From Tremella fuciformis (lineage: Eukaryota; Basidiomycota; Tremellomycetes; Tremellales; Tremellaceae): a stretch of DNA of 64,000 nucleotides. Below the pieces are notes generated by a model, which did no database searches, was not told the DNA's origin, and was given only the letters and a program-made list of their open reading frames with translations. Below, piece by piece: positions 1 through 10,276 of the stretch; positions within the stretch are counted from its first letter, which is position 1; every line of letters starts with the position of its first letter. Position numbers and translations under genes: made by a program. Location of the stretch: positions 248,001 through 312,000 of the forward strand of contig CP136500.1 in assembly GCA_032768795.1 (NCBI GenBank), given 5' to 3'.

Positions 1-2644
1 CGGTTCTGGCCGACCCGTCTCCGTAGGCGGCATCATCAGCGGCCTGGCTAGGGTGGAGCAAAGGGCGTGATGCCGGGAAAAGGGGGCCCGGAATAGACCT
101 CGCTGGCGGGCCCTCCGACAATTCACGGACGCCGAGCGCCCTCCTGGAGCTCGGAGCGACCGCGCCCACGTCCGGAGCTCGCTCAGCGTCGGACTTGGCC
201 GCCGGACCTGGTCCGGAAGCGTATGCGTCGACCGGCGGGGGAATGCTACCACTCCTGACCACCTTGATAGAATTGCGGTCGGCCACAAGATTTGTCTGGC
301 CGTCGTCAACACCGTCGTCAGATTCGAGTGCGGGGGTCGTGTCGCACGACGGCTGCACGGGGGTATGCACGGAACGCTTGGACACCGCAATATCGGACGG
401 AGACGCCGTGGAGCGGGACGGCGCGTCAGCCGGCTGCTTCGAGTCGTTCGGGCGACCGTCGCCTGATTGATGCCGATTTTGCGCAAAAGTCCGGGTCTGG
501 AGGCTTCGGGATATGCGCTCTTTGGTCCCTGTCTCTTTCCGATGCGCCTCGAGGGCAGCTGCGAGCTTGGCTGAAATGGAGCCGTTAAAGTCTGGACGTT
601 CGACTTGGCACAAGAAGCAGCTATGAAGAAAGCCGACGAACTGAATTGTCAAGAGGAGAGGACTTGGCAGAGCTGATCGGTGCAGTTCCAGGATGGGATC
701 GTCGGAATAGGGATAAAGGTGAGCAAACGGTATGGGGTCGCGCCGGCGTGGATTATTATGTCGTTCGCTGAGCTCGATAGCGGTGTCGGCGCGCCAGTTC
801 GGCGCGCTTGTGATCCTGACTCTGGAGGGCTCCTCGCAGAAAACGTTTATACCGTGGTAAAGGAAGTCGAATGCTTTCTCGCAGCTGGCACAACATAACA
901 TGAGATTCGACGGGTGTGCTGGCAAGCGCCAGCCAATGTATGCGTTATTGACACCATATTTGAACGTTTGCGGAGCGAGCGGTCGTTTCTTGTCCGGGAA
1001 AGGATATGCTGGGAAATAGGCGTCTGGATCAAAGGCACATCGGTATTTGGAGTGTAACTATCGTGTCAGGTGAGGCATATCGACTTTTGCGAGACACGGT
1101 GGGTGTGATTGACTCACTTCCGAAGCGAACGAGTTCGAAATGATATGCGCGACCTTGCAATCGTATGTGGCGTCGGCGGGGCGAGCGCAAAAGTAACATA
1201 CCCTGTCTCTATCGTGTATGAGTGCCCGGGGGCATGCGTCCTGCATATCAGCAAGATTACGCTCGAGGACTACGTATGTGCGTACACGAGTGTTGTCAGG
1301 GTGCTCCGGGGGCCCATCTGGATCGCGTATGGCCGATGAACGGGATTGAGGAAGGGAAGACGCCTCCGAGGGAGTTGCATCACGAAATCTCTCCTTCGTT
1401 GTCTTCTTTGTCTTTCCGAAGCCGGCACGTTCAGCGTCATCGACGGTCAAGGCTGGAAAGGGACTCGGTTCGAATGCTGAGGTGTAAGAACCCGTGCAGA
1501 TGTCGCCCGGCTCACTCACTGTGCTCGCCGGTCTCCCCAACCAAGAGGTATTGTCCCGGGGTCGCAGGACTCAGATCGCTCCAGTTGATTCTGATTCCGT
1601 CTTGGTCGATCAGATACCAGTCCAACCGTCTGGTATTTTTGCTTGACAGGAGGTAGATGAACGTGTGGATTTCCCGCCAAGTGGTTTTAGCTTCCCCACA
1701 TGCAAACTCGGGAAAGCCTTGAGATCAGCATCAGCCGGCTGAAGCTGAGACACGGGAGAAGAAACGAATCTCGACGTACCCATGAGCAATACGTAGCCAC
1801 GTGTATCCCGAGCGCTGTTGTGCATACGCACGCCCCATATCTCGATGTCCCAAATGTCGACGAAGGGGTTGACGTGGACTTTGTTCCCCTGCTGCCCGTA
1901 CGAGCTTCGGCTGCTTGGACTATACAACATCGACGATAGCTCGGAAAAGGTTGTCAGGGCTACGGAGGGCGGAGTCTTGGGTGTGGCCTCGACATCGAGA
2001 TCATGGTCACCTTCCGGCAAGGCGGCGGGCGGATCTTCTGATTGAGCCCTGGCGGTGGGTTGAACAGGGAGAGGAGGGCGACAAGGCGACGGGTGAAGAG
2101 AAACCTCGTCACTAGTGAACTCGCCCCAACGCCGCTCGAAATAGGGGATCTTGAAGGATCGCATGTACGCGTCCAAGGAGGTCGTGGGCCTGGCCTCCGG
2201 GGTGATGATGGTCTCGGTGGTGATGGGCTGCGGACCGTCGGGCAACACCCCGTAGATGCCGTCGACGATGGACATCATGGTGACGCCGGGATGCTCACGA
2301 GTCGACTCCAAGTTGGCAAGGGTGAACGGGGCTTTCATGATAGTCCTGGGTACCTCGGGCGTGGTCGTTGTTGTCATCGTCGTCGTCGACGCTGTCGTGT
2401 CCGGAAACCTCGATGCCCATGGCTGGAAAGAGGTCCGGAGCCTCTTCTCGAGGGGATTGCGACGCTTCGGATCCGCTGTAGCCTGGACCTCGTTGAACGA
2501 ACGAATCGACTTGTAGAGCTCTCTCAGCGATCGAGGCGGCTCGCCATCAGAGGCGACCGACCGACCTGACCGAGGTGGTGTCGAGGTGGCGCGCACTACT
2601 GTCGACGTTGCAGACCCGACAGGAGACGAAGAACGTCCATCCAT
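1..2644 (-). CDS. HNH-nuclease-like domain protein, four exons, runs off the left edge
   Basis: Reads right to left from ATG at 2642-2644. Exons are 1780-2644, 1520-1717, 1118-1476 and 1057 to beyond base 1. Introns are 1718-1779 (GTACGT, branch GCTGAT), 1477-1519 (GTGAGT) and 1058-1117 (GTGAGT, branch CTGAC). All phases join and exon 4 stays open to base 1, so the protein exceeds 820 residues. Around residues 450-520, across intron 3, are CYFC, AHIISNSF, NAYIGWRL and LMLCCASCEKAFD. This is the layout of fungal HNH_2-type domains (zinc-like cysteines, an AHI motif, then an N and a late H/C cluster). The N-terminal third is Ser/Thr/Pro-rich and probably disordered, and the C-terminal exon is low in complexity. 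An LTR begins 17 bp upstream of the ATG. The family call is by motif only; catalytic activity and target are unknown. Confidence 0.6.
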
Positions 2645-2660
2645 ATCGTTGGATGAATAG

Positions 2661-2895
2661 TGTTGGCGATATACAACGAAGGAATCAACTGGACAATGAT
2701 GGGGTCAGCACTGACGTCTTTACGTAAGGTGATCCCTTGCCGCATGGCACGTTTATGTAAAATTATCCTCTCCTCTATTGTTGACGTGAGATATGAGTCG
2801 CATCCGACATATCCTACGAGATGGTAATGAGTCGTACTAGCTGACGGAGTTTCTCGGTAATAACCCTATGACTCGAGGTGGCGGCACCGCTAACA
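2661..2895 (-). repeat. 3' LTR of copia-B (235 bp)
   Basis: Begins TGTTGGCG and ends GCTAACA on the + strand. On its right a polypurine tract (sense AGAGGGAG) joins it to the 3' end of a copia RNase H, so it is the 3' LTR of a minus-strand element. Its outer end lies 17 bp from the HNH gene start, in the same orientation, so it could supply promoter or leader sequence. Confidence 0.65.
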
Positions 2896-2963
2896 CTCCC
2901 TCTGCCGCCGCTCTTGAGTCTCCTGGTGTCACCCAAACTGCCGTGCTCGCTATCACCAGTCCT

Positions 2964-3302
2964 TTACCCATCCTGCTCCGCCCAAATTCCCTCTATCCGC
3001 AGATCCTCTCTGTTCTTCAAGAGCCGCGGACCCGGTAAGGCTTTGGTGAGGATGTCGGCATGCTGGTTTGCACTCTGGACATAGATCAATCTGATCTCTC
3101 CTCGTTCCACCTGTTCTCGTATGAAGTGATGTCGGACTTCAATATGCTTTGTGCGGGCATGAATGCCAGGATTTTCTGCAAGAGTGAGAGCGCCCTGGTT
3201 GTCACAGTAGAGAGTTGTCGGCCTCTTTTTCCAGCCTATCTCTTCCATCAACCCGCTCAACCACTTTGCCTCCTTGGCTGCCTCCGCCATCGCAACATAT
3301 TC
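2964..3302 (-). pseudogene. Copia-B pol remnant (RNase H C-terminus)
   Basis: About 110 residues of the C-terminal half of a Ty1/copia RNase H. Visible are EYVAMAEAAKEAKWL, TLYCDNQGAL, HIEVRHHFIRE and a terminal HADILTKAL, followed by a natural stop. The family is distinct from Copia-A: the paralogous stretch there reads YNDNNGA and ADILTKNL. Everything upstream has been replaced by the Copia-A1 LTR at 3303, so only the 3' end plus 3' LTR survive. Confidence 0.8.
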
Positions 3303-3588
3303 CGACGGAATCCTAGCTCTGAGGCAATGAGATTCCGGTCACCTGTTGCCCGCTCAGCACTTGCTATGAGTGATGCATTCGGACTTACCTGTTGCCCGCT
3401 CAGCACTTGCTATGAGTGATGAGAAGGGCAACAGGCGGCGGCATTCTACAAGGTCGTCGAGGGTGTTGGCGTTATAAGCGGAGTTATCGTTGGTGGCAGC
3501 TTCTCTGCCTCGTCGAGGATCGAGTAGCCTCAACGAGGTTACTCGAAGATGAGTCAAGCTCATGTGAGCGTACCACCTATTTCCGTTG
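3303..3588 (-). repeat. 3' LTR of Copia-A1
   Basis: 286 bp, + strand ends CGACGGAATC and TTTCCGTTG. It is shorter than the 317-318 bp of the other copies because the block of CCTCGTCGAGG-type inverted motifs is contracted. It contains the tandem GCCCGCTCAGCACTTGCTAT segments seen in all copies. Confidence 0.85.
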
Positions 3589-3607
3589 CCTCCCCTCGCG
3601 AGCATGT

Positions 3608-6600
3608 CTATTGACTCATCTGCTCTCTTTCTCCTTGTCTTTCCAATCCCAGTAACTGCCGTAGTTGTCTTGTTTTGTCGGCCGAAAGGTTCTTGGTCAG
3701 GATGTCTGCCCGATTGCTGTCTGTCGGTGTGTATTTGAGCTCAAGCAGTCCACCAGCTTGATGCTCTCGTATCCACTGGGCTCGCATGTCGAATGCTTTG
3801 TTCAGCTTGAACCCGTGTTGATGTTTGGCCAGTTGAATGGCTCCGTTATTGTCGTTGTAGATGGGCACTGCTCCATCTATGCCTAGGTCGAGGTCGCTCA
3901 ATAGTTGCCTGAGCCATATTGCCTCTTTGCCCGCTTCTGTCGATGCAAGGAGCTCTGCCTGTGTCGTCGACAGTGCGACTGTCGGTTGTCGCCTGCTTTT
4001 CCATGATACGATGCCTCCGTAGGTGTTGAAGACATAGCCGGTTGTTGATCGGCGTGTATCGAGGCATCCACCCCAGTCTGCGTCCGCCCATCCTAGTAGT
4101 GCTCGTCTCCCTCCATGAGCGTCGAAGGTGAGAGCGAGATCTGATGTTCCTCGCAGGTATCTCAATAGGTGCTTTGCGGCCCTCCAGTGCGTGAGTGACC
4201 ATTTGCTTATGAAGCGACAAAGCAGTGAGGCTGCATAGGCGATGTCGGGTCGGGTGATCGTGGCGATATAGAGGATTGACCCGGCGAGTGCAGGAAACGG
4301 TTTGTCTCGAGCCTCGTCGACCTCCTTTGGCGTAGCCTCAACGAGCTTTGCGTCGGGCAAGATCGTCTTGCAGGCTTTGCCGGTCTCACCGAAGCGTTGA
4401 AGAACTGCCTCGATGTAGTGCTCTTGCGACAGGTACATCTTCTTGTTTGGCCTGTCTCGGTAGATGTTGATGCCGAGGAAGTATGAGACCGGTCCTTGAT
4501 CCTTACACTCGAGTTCCTTGTCGATTCTCCGCTTGATCTCGTCGATTGTTGATCGATCATTGCCAGCTATGAGCATGTCGTCAACATGGACTGAGATCAT
4601 GCACCGCTTGTGTCCTTGCTGCAGCGAGTAGATGCATGGATCTGCTAGGGTCGGTTTGAAGCCTAGCTCCCGTAGGAACTCGTCGAGGCGCTTGTTGAAC
4701 AAGTGCGGTGATTGTCAGAGACCGTATAGTGACTTCCGGAGGTGCAGGACGTGTCCGGCGGCAATGTTGCTGCCTTCTGGTGGCTCGATGAAGATGTCCT
4801 TGTCGATATTGGCCTTGAGGAATCCTCCAATGATGTCTATTTGGTCGCATTCCCAGTCGAGGTAGTTGACGATGGTGAGGAATAGGCGAAATGACAACTT
4901 GTGGGTGACCGAAGGAAAGAGTTCGTCAAAGTCTCGTCCTGAGACCTGTTGAAATCCTCTCACGACAAATCTGGCCTTGTGTTGGCTTGCTTTGCCCGTG
5001 TCCCCGTCGATCTTGCGGGTGAAGACCCATTTGCCTGTAAGAGTGCGGTGGTTCTCCTTGGGAACTCTCTCCCACACTCCGTACTTCTCCATCTTTGCCA
5101 TCTCCTCGTCCATAGCCGTTTTCCAATCCTCCCAGTCTGCAGCTCGACGAGCTTCGGTGTATGACTGGGGGTTGTTGAGTGACTGGGCTGATAACGCATG
5201 CTCTATGGCTAGCCGGTTATAGTCCATGTCAATGTCGTGCAGAGGGTAATGACTGGGTTCTTGACCTGCTAGTCTCCCCGACCGTCTTGGTTCATCTGCA
5301 TTGGCCTCTGTGGGCTGGTTCAGTCGACGATCGGGCTCCTCTGGTCCGTCGTCGGGGTTCGGCTCCGGGCTTGGTGCATCCTCTCGAATGTACTCGTTGG
5401 CCCAGCCTCTCCCTTGCCTTGGTACGGCTTGGGGAGGTATGTCGTCCACCTCTTCCCCTTGTTCCTCTTCTTCTGGTGCCTCCCCTGCCTCGACTATCTC
5501 GTTCAGCTCGATAGATGTATTGTCATCCTCGTCGAGGCTCGTCGATGCTTGTCGAGGTTCAGGTTGATGCGGCTCCAGGATCCGTTGCGGTTCATCTGAA
5601 CGGGGTGTTGTCTTCTTGTCCGTGATGAATGTGACGTCTCGACTTGCGATGACCCTGTTGGATTGGGTCAACACCTTGTAGCCCCAGCTCCCTTCTGTGT
5701 ATCCCAACAGTCGACCGCATTGACCCCGCTCGTCGAGCTTTGATGCGGGGCTCACAACTCGATAGATGCAGTGGTGGCCGAATGGCTGCATCCCATGGTA
5801 CTGCAGGTCGATGTCGTGGTTTGGTCGGAAGAGTGTTATCGGGACTTTTCCATTGGAGTCTGGTAGCCTGTTCCGAGTGAAGACTACATATCGTAGTGCA
5901 TCTACCCAGAACTGAGTTGGCAAGTTCGAGTCCGCAAGACATGTTCGGATGTCATTGAGGATGGTGAGATGGACGCGCTCGACCCGACTGTTCTGATTGT
6001 GTGCGTCGGTCGGCGTGAGGGTGTGCTCAATTCCCTTGCTTTTACACCAGTGGCTGAATTCCTTGCTCGTAAATTCGCCTCCTTGGTCTGAGCGGATGGT
6101 CTTGACTGTACGATCAAGCTGATTCTCTGCCAACTTGATGTAATCTTGTAGTGCTTCGGCTGCATCCGACTTCTTCTTGAGTGGTATGGCCTGCACGTAT
6201 TTGCTATGGTCGTCGTAGCAGGTGAGGAAGTATTGATAGCCTTCTCGTGACTGGATGGTTGATGGTCCCCATAGATCGACCGATACCTCGACGAGGGGTT
6301 TGCTGGCTCGACGAGGGTTAGGTAGAGATGCCGAACGTGTTGCCTTTCCTTTGAGGCAGTCCATGCATTCTACTCTCCGAAATGACCCTGTCCATTGTGC
6401 GCCTAGCTTCCCCTCTTTCCCGAGCTCCCAGACCTTCCTCATGTTCGAATGACCTAGGCGTTTGTGCCAGGTGAGGAGGCGGTTGTCTTCGGCTTCAGTA
6501 TTTTCCTTTGCCTGAAATGCTCGGTGAATGCGCGAGGTGTTGCGTACCGGTGTGTCGTCTACAACCCATAGGTTGCCGAGCTTCTTCCCTCGGAGGATGA

Positions 6601-7909
6601 CCTTCCCTCTCTCGACCAGTGTTGCCGAGTCCTTCGAGAAGCGCCAGTGAGTCCCAATGTACGGACCTAGGCGTTGTGTTGAGAGGAGGTTGTGCGAGAA
6701 TGAAGGGACGTAGAGGGCGTTCTTGTACCATACGTTCTCGAATGTCAGGCGGCCGGAGTGTGTAGCCTCGACGATCGACCCATCTCCGATTTGGATTTTG
6801 ATGGGCCTGTCGAGCTTGGTGAGGTGGGAGAGAAGGTGCTTGTCCTTGATGAATGGACTGGTTGCACCACTGTCAATGATGATGGAGGTGGATGGAAGGT
6901 TGTCGTGGGCATGTAGCGCGATCTCTGTCGCGTAATAGCCTTCCTCCTTTGTCTCCCTCGACGAGCCTCTCTTGACCTCACTCGATGAGTCATCTCCTGA
7001 CTCGCTCTGCTCTCTCGCCTTCATTCCCTTCCCTGCTTGTCCTCCTTGCTTCTTTCTCCTGTCTGCTTCCTTTGCCGACCTCTGCTCCTGGATGTGCTTC
7101 GGCACTCCAATCACTTTCCAGCACTCATCTGTGGAGTGCCTCCCCTGATCCGGATGGTGGATGCATCTCTTGCCTGCCAGTTTTGGTAGAGATTTGCTGA
7201 GCATCCCCATCTCGTTTACGCTCTCGCCCTTTTGTTGACGTTGGCGGTGTTCATCGGCGACCCTATCGATAACCTCGTCGAGATGGATCTTGTTCGACGA
7301 GGTCCCTGAGTAGAAGGTCGATGCGAGGAGGCCGTATGAGGACGGTAGGCGACGGATGGCGGCGTATGCGCCGATCTGGTTGGCGAGTTGCTCAAGGGTG
7401 AGCTTGGAAGTGATGGCGGAGGAGGTGATTTCGGCCAATTGCGACCGGATAGCTGTGAGATGAGGTTCGGGGTCCTCATTCTCTGGGATGGTCTCGCCAA
7501 ATATCGATGACCATAATTCGGCTAGGCGAGATCCATTGTCGGCCCCGTAGGTGGTGACCAGGTGATCGTAAAGCCCCTTCGGTTGAGGATTCTTGAAGTC
7601 GATCAGGCTCGAGGGAAGCTTATTTTGGACAGTCTCTGTCAGACTGCCGTAGAGAGTGGAGAGGGCGGTGGACTGCTCCTTCTCATGCTCGTATAGAGCA
7701 ACTGCTCTCTTTGATGTCTCGGCTGCTGTGGCCGGACTTGACACTGGATATCGAGCCTCATCGAGTGCTCGGATCGCTGACGCGTCTTTGGTGATGTGTG
7801 GGACGAGGCCGGCGGATCCGAGGACGACTCGAATCTCGCGCACCCACTGGGCGTAGTTGTCGCGCCCATTGAGCTTACGCTCTTCTTTCACCGTCTGCAC
7901 AGATGGCAT
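3608..7909 (-). pseudogene. Copia-A1 gag-pol, one nonsense codon
   Basis: A single long frame from ATG 7907-7909. In order it holds a UBN2-like Gag, a CIHHPDQGRHSTDECW knuckle-like motif, protease IIIDSGATSPF, and an integrase with HKRLGHSN and CMDCLKG (HHCC), then SVDLWGP, IRSDQGGEF and NSRVERVH (DDE). The reverse transcriptase has SVHVDDMLIAG, and the RNase H has DADWGG, QAELLAS and YNDNNGA. The frame stops at 4715 after LYGL, and the next codon in Copia-A2 is CGA (Arg), so a CGA to TGA change is the only obvious break; the frame then continues to 3608. RNase H is complete here, unlike in A2. Confidence 0.9.
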
Positions 7910-8006
7910 GACGGAGGACCACTTCGAGGCTGGCGGTGCGTGGGCAAAGTCAACGAGTTTGTTGACGCGTTCTATCTACCGCGACTTGTCGAAGGAGACG
8001 TTACCA

Positions 8007-8323
8007 CGACGGAATCTTAGCTCTGAGGCAATGAGATTCCGGTCACCTGTTGCCCGCTCAGCACTTGCTATGAGTGATGCATTCAGACTTACCTGTTGCC
8101 CGCTCAGCACTTGCTATGAGTGATGAGAAGGGCAACAGGCGGCGGCATTCTACAAGGTCGTCAAGGGTGTCGGCGTTATAGCGGAGTTATCGTTGGTGGC
8201 AGCTTCTCTGCCTCGTCGAGGATGAACCTCGACGAGGCACAACCTCGTCGAGGATCGAGTAGCCTCGACGAGGTTACTCGAGGATGAGTCAAGCTCATGT
8301 GAGCGTATCACCTATTTCCGTTG
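8007..8323 (-). repeat. 5' LTR of Copia-A1
   Basis: 317 bp, + strand ends CGACGGAATC and TTTCCGTTG. It carries a variable block of palindromic CCTCGTCGAGG / CCTCGACGAGG motifs at 8214-8282. Confidence 0.85.
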
Positions 8324-8652
8324 GACCACACGTGGTCAATAAGCGAAGTTACCACAAACCACACGTGGTCAATGGGCAGACAGAGCGCAGACCACACGTG
8401 GTCAGCAGGCAAAGTCACCACACATCACACGTGGTCAGTGGGCAAGGTGAGGGGGAATTACACGTGGCCAACAGGCGAAGGAACGGAAAAGCACACGTGG
8501 TCTATAAGCAAAGCTACCACAAACCTCACGTGGTCAATGGGCGAGGTGACCCCAAACCACACGTGGTCAGTGGGCAAAGAGACCGCAGATCACACATGGT
8601 CAATCAGCGAAGTGATTTCGAAGCACACGTGGTTTGTAGGCAAAGTTACGGG
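8324..8652. repeat. 33-bp tandem array, ten CACGTG boxes
   Basis: The CACGTG core recurs at 8329, 8362, 8395, 8428, 8461, 8494, 8527, 8560, 8593 (here CACATG) and 8626, a strict 33-bp period. Each unit reads roughly CCACACGTGGTCAATGGGCA followed by variable bases. Two frames are open through the array (11-residue repeats with PHVVN or HTWSV) because 33 is a multiple of three, so open frames alone are weak evidence of coding. CACGTG is the classical E-box bound by bHLH factors. Confidence 0.9.
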
Positions 8653-8667
8653 TAAGCCCACCAGCGG

Positions 8668-9335
8668 CCGCGCCTAGCAAGGTCGACAAGGAGGATGACG
8701 AGGAGGGCGAGGCGGACGAGGTGGACGAGGTGGATGCGGTGGACGAGGCGGGTGAAGTCGACGACGAGGTGGGCAAGGTGGACGAGCAGCGCAAGTTGGA
8801 CAGGATTGTCGAAGCGCCGGAAGCACTCCGAGCCGAGGTTTGCCGAGGGACTTGGTCTTGCCGGGAGGAGGAGGACGATGGTGAGCTTGCGCTGAGCTTG
8901 GTGAGCCTCGCTGAACAGCAGACTTGGACGAGGTGACCTCCCCAAGGCGCAAGCGGAACCAGACTTGACAAGAGTCTTTCATCCGAGTGAGCATTTCGCG
9001 GCGAGCTTCGGCGAGCGCGGCTGACTTTGTTAGGCTCGGTACCTCAATGTCAAGGAGCCAGTAGAGCCGTGTCAGAGGTGTAGCAAGGATGGCTTTACTT
9101 GCTTGGTTTTGCCGGACCTGGTAAAGTGCAGAACCTGCACTTCGGGTCCATGCAGCTTCAAATCCGAGCGAGAACGAGGCTCGGCGAGGAACAACGTAGC
9201 CCGCGGCAAAGGCGGCGCACTCGGTGAGCTAGCTCCCGGTGAGCTCCCCACTATTTTCGCCCTGGAGGGGTATATCCGAGAGGCGACTGAGCCGGGCCTA
9301 CGCTCCTTCTTGGTTGCCAGGCTTCGCCGTAGGAC
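8668..9335 (+). pseudogene. Broken cysteine-rich accessory gene (relative of the antisense gene in Gypsy-1)
   Basis: An acidic stretch (EEGEADEVDEVDAVDEAG and more, about 8690-8886) is followed by a probable intron ending GCTGACTTTGTTAG at 9033. The next exon, 9034 onward, contains CQRC, x6, C, x8, CRTC, x4, CSF. The same order (acidic exon, intron, six-cysteine exon ending in CSF) occurs in the plus-strand gene inside Gypsy-1 at 28654-30421. The frame runs into the LTR at 9338, so the 3' end is lost, and no donor in the right phase was found for the intron. Function unknown; a zinc-binding fold is inferred from cysteine spacing. Confidence 0.5.
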
Positions 9336-9337
9336 AG

Positions 9338-10273
9338 TGTCAGGAAACCGACACGGCATCCTGACCACGAGACTACCACGAGGCAACTTCCGACGGAAAA
9401 ACCCTGAGGATCCTACAAAACGTGAGCAAGGCGGAATCATCGCTATTAGTTACGGGTACCTAGTTGTTTCTACTCGTTCCCAATACTCTCTAGTATTCTC
9501 TCGCCGTCTCTCTTCTCTTCTATCGTCTTCTCTCCGCGCTGGCTTGCATCTAATCTCCTTTTGTGCCCGTCGTCGTCCTTATCATCCTTGGTCTCCATCC
9601 CGTGGCCCTGACTGTGAGATAACTCTATCCTCCGTTATCGTGGACCTGACTCTTCTCCTTGTGTGCATTTTATCTCCACTCGGCCGATGGCAAAATTGAG
9701 ATGGATCGTTCCATCGTTCTCCAAGTTGTTCCAGCGCCTTCAGGAGCAAGTCGTAGTTACTCGTAACTAATAGCGACGATTCCGCCTTGCTTACGTTCCG
9801 TGGTTCGTAGGATCCTCAGGGTGTTTCCGTTGGAATGTCACGGGGCCAGGCCGGTCGTCGACTGATAGGCCCTCTCACACGTGCTCTCTGTCGATCTGTC
9901 TCTGTCCTCCACGAGAAGGTGTGTCCTACAGCCTCTTGTGCGTCAACAACACGGCTGCGCCGTTACTTCCTATCCATGGGACTCAATACCACGGTGCTAA
10001 GGACGGTCTACGGGTGCGGGCTTGTATATATATCACCCGTGCCCTCCTCTGCACCGCCTTGGGCCTTCTCCTTGAAACACCATCGACGAGGCTCGAGCTC
10101 TAGAGTCGTCGAGGCTACTCGAGGGTCAACGATGGGCTCACGTGTCTGACAGGCGTGCTGGGCTGGAACGAGACTCGTAGGCGTGCGTTGGTGATCATGG
10201 AGGCGTGGCCGACGTGACACGGAAGTTGCCTCGTGGTAGTCTCGTGGTCAGGATACGTGTCGGTTTCCTGACA
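9338..10273 (+). repeat. LTR-4 type LTR at the 5' end of Gypsy-3, with a nested solo LTR
   Basis: Outer ends TGTCAGGAAACC and GGTTTCCTGACA. The first ~140 bp (9338-9475) are an inverted copy of the last ~140 bp (9748 to 10273 without the nested LTR), giving a foldback shape. The middle (9476-9690) is pyrimidine-rich and recurs at 39590-39813 and, reversed, near 58300. Gypsy-3 gag starts just after it. Confidence 0.6.
9836..10219 (-). mobile_element. Solo LTR of Gypsy-1 type nested in LTR-4
   Basis: TGTCACGGGG...GACGTGACA, 384 bp, near-identical to the LTRs at 27565 and 35714. Flanks TGGAA and CGGAA differ by one base, an aged 5-bp target duplication. The strand is set by comparison with Gypsy-1, whose sense strand is minus. 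Confidence 0.85.
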
Positions 10274-10276
10274 CTT

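Larger units (their letters stand above)
3303..8323 (-). mobile_element. Copia-A1, full-length Ty1/copia-type element
   Basis: Minus-strand element with LTRs at 3303-3588 and 8007-8323 and about 4.4 kb of internal sequence. The primer site follows the 5' LTR (sense TGGTAACG, at 7999-8006). A polypurine stretch (sense CGAGGGGAGG) precedes the 3' LTR. The coding frame is broken once, by an in-frame TGA. No target duplication is visible: the left flank is TATTC (inside copia-B) and the right flank is GACCA (the 33-bp array), which suggests recombination or loss of one flank. Confidence 0.85.

Noticed and set aside
8324..8652. 33-bp repeats as a CRISPR array
   Set aside because: Units are contiguous with no unique spacers of fixed length, and the context is fungal.
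8284..8677. Array as a coding 11-residue repeat protein
   Set aside because: Two frames are open only because the period is a multiple of three, and the conserved part is a palindrome. Not excluded, but less supported than a binding array.
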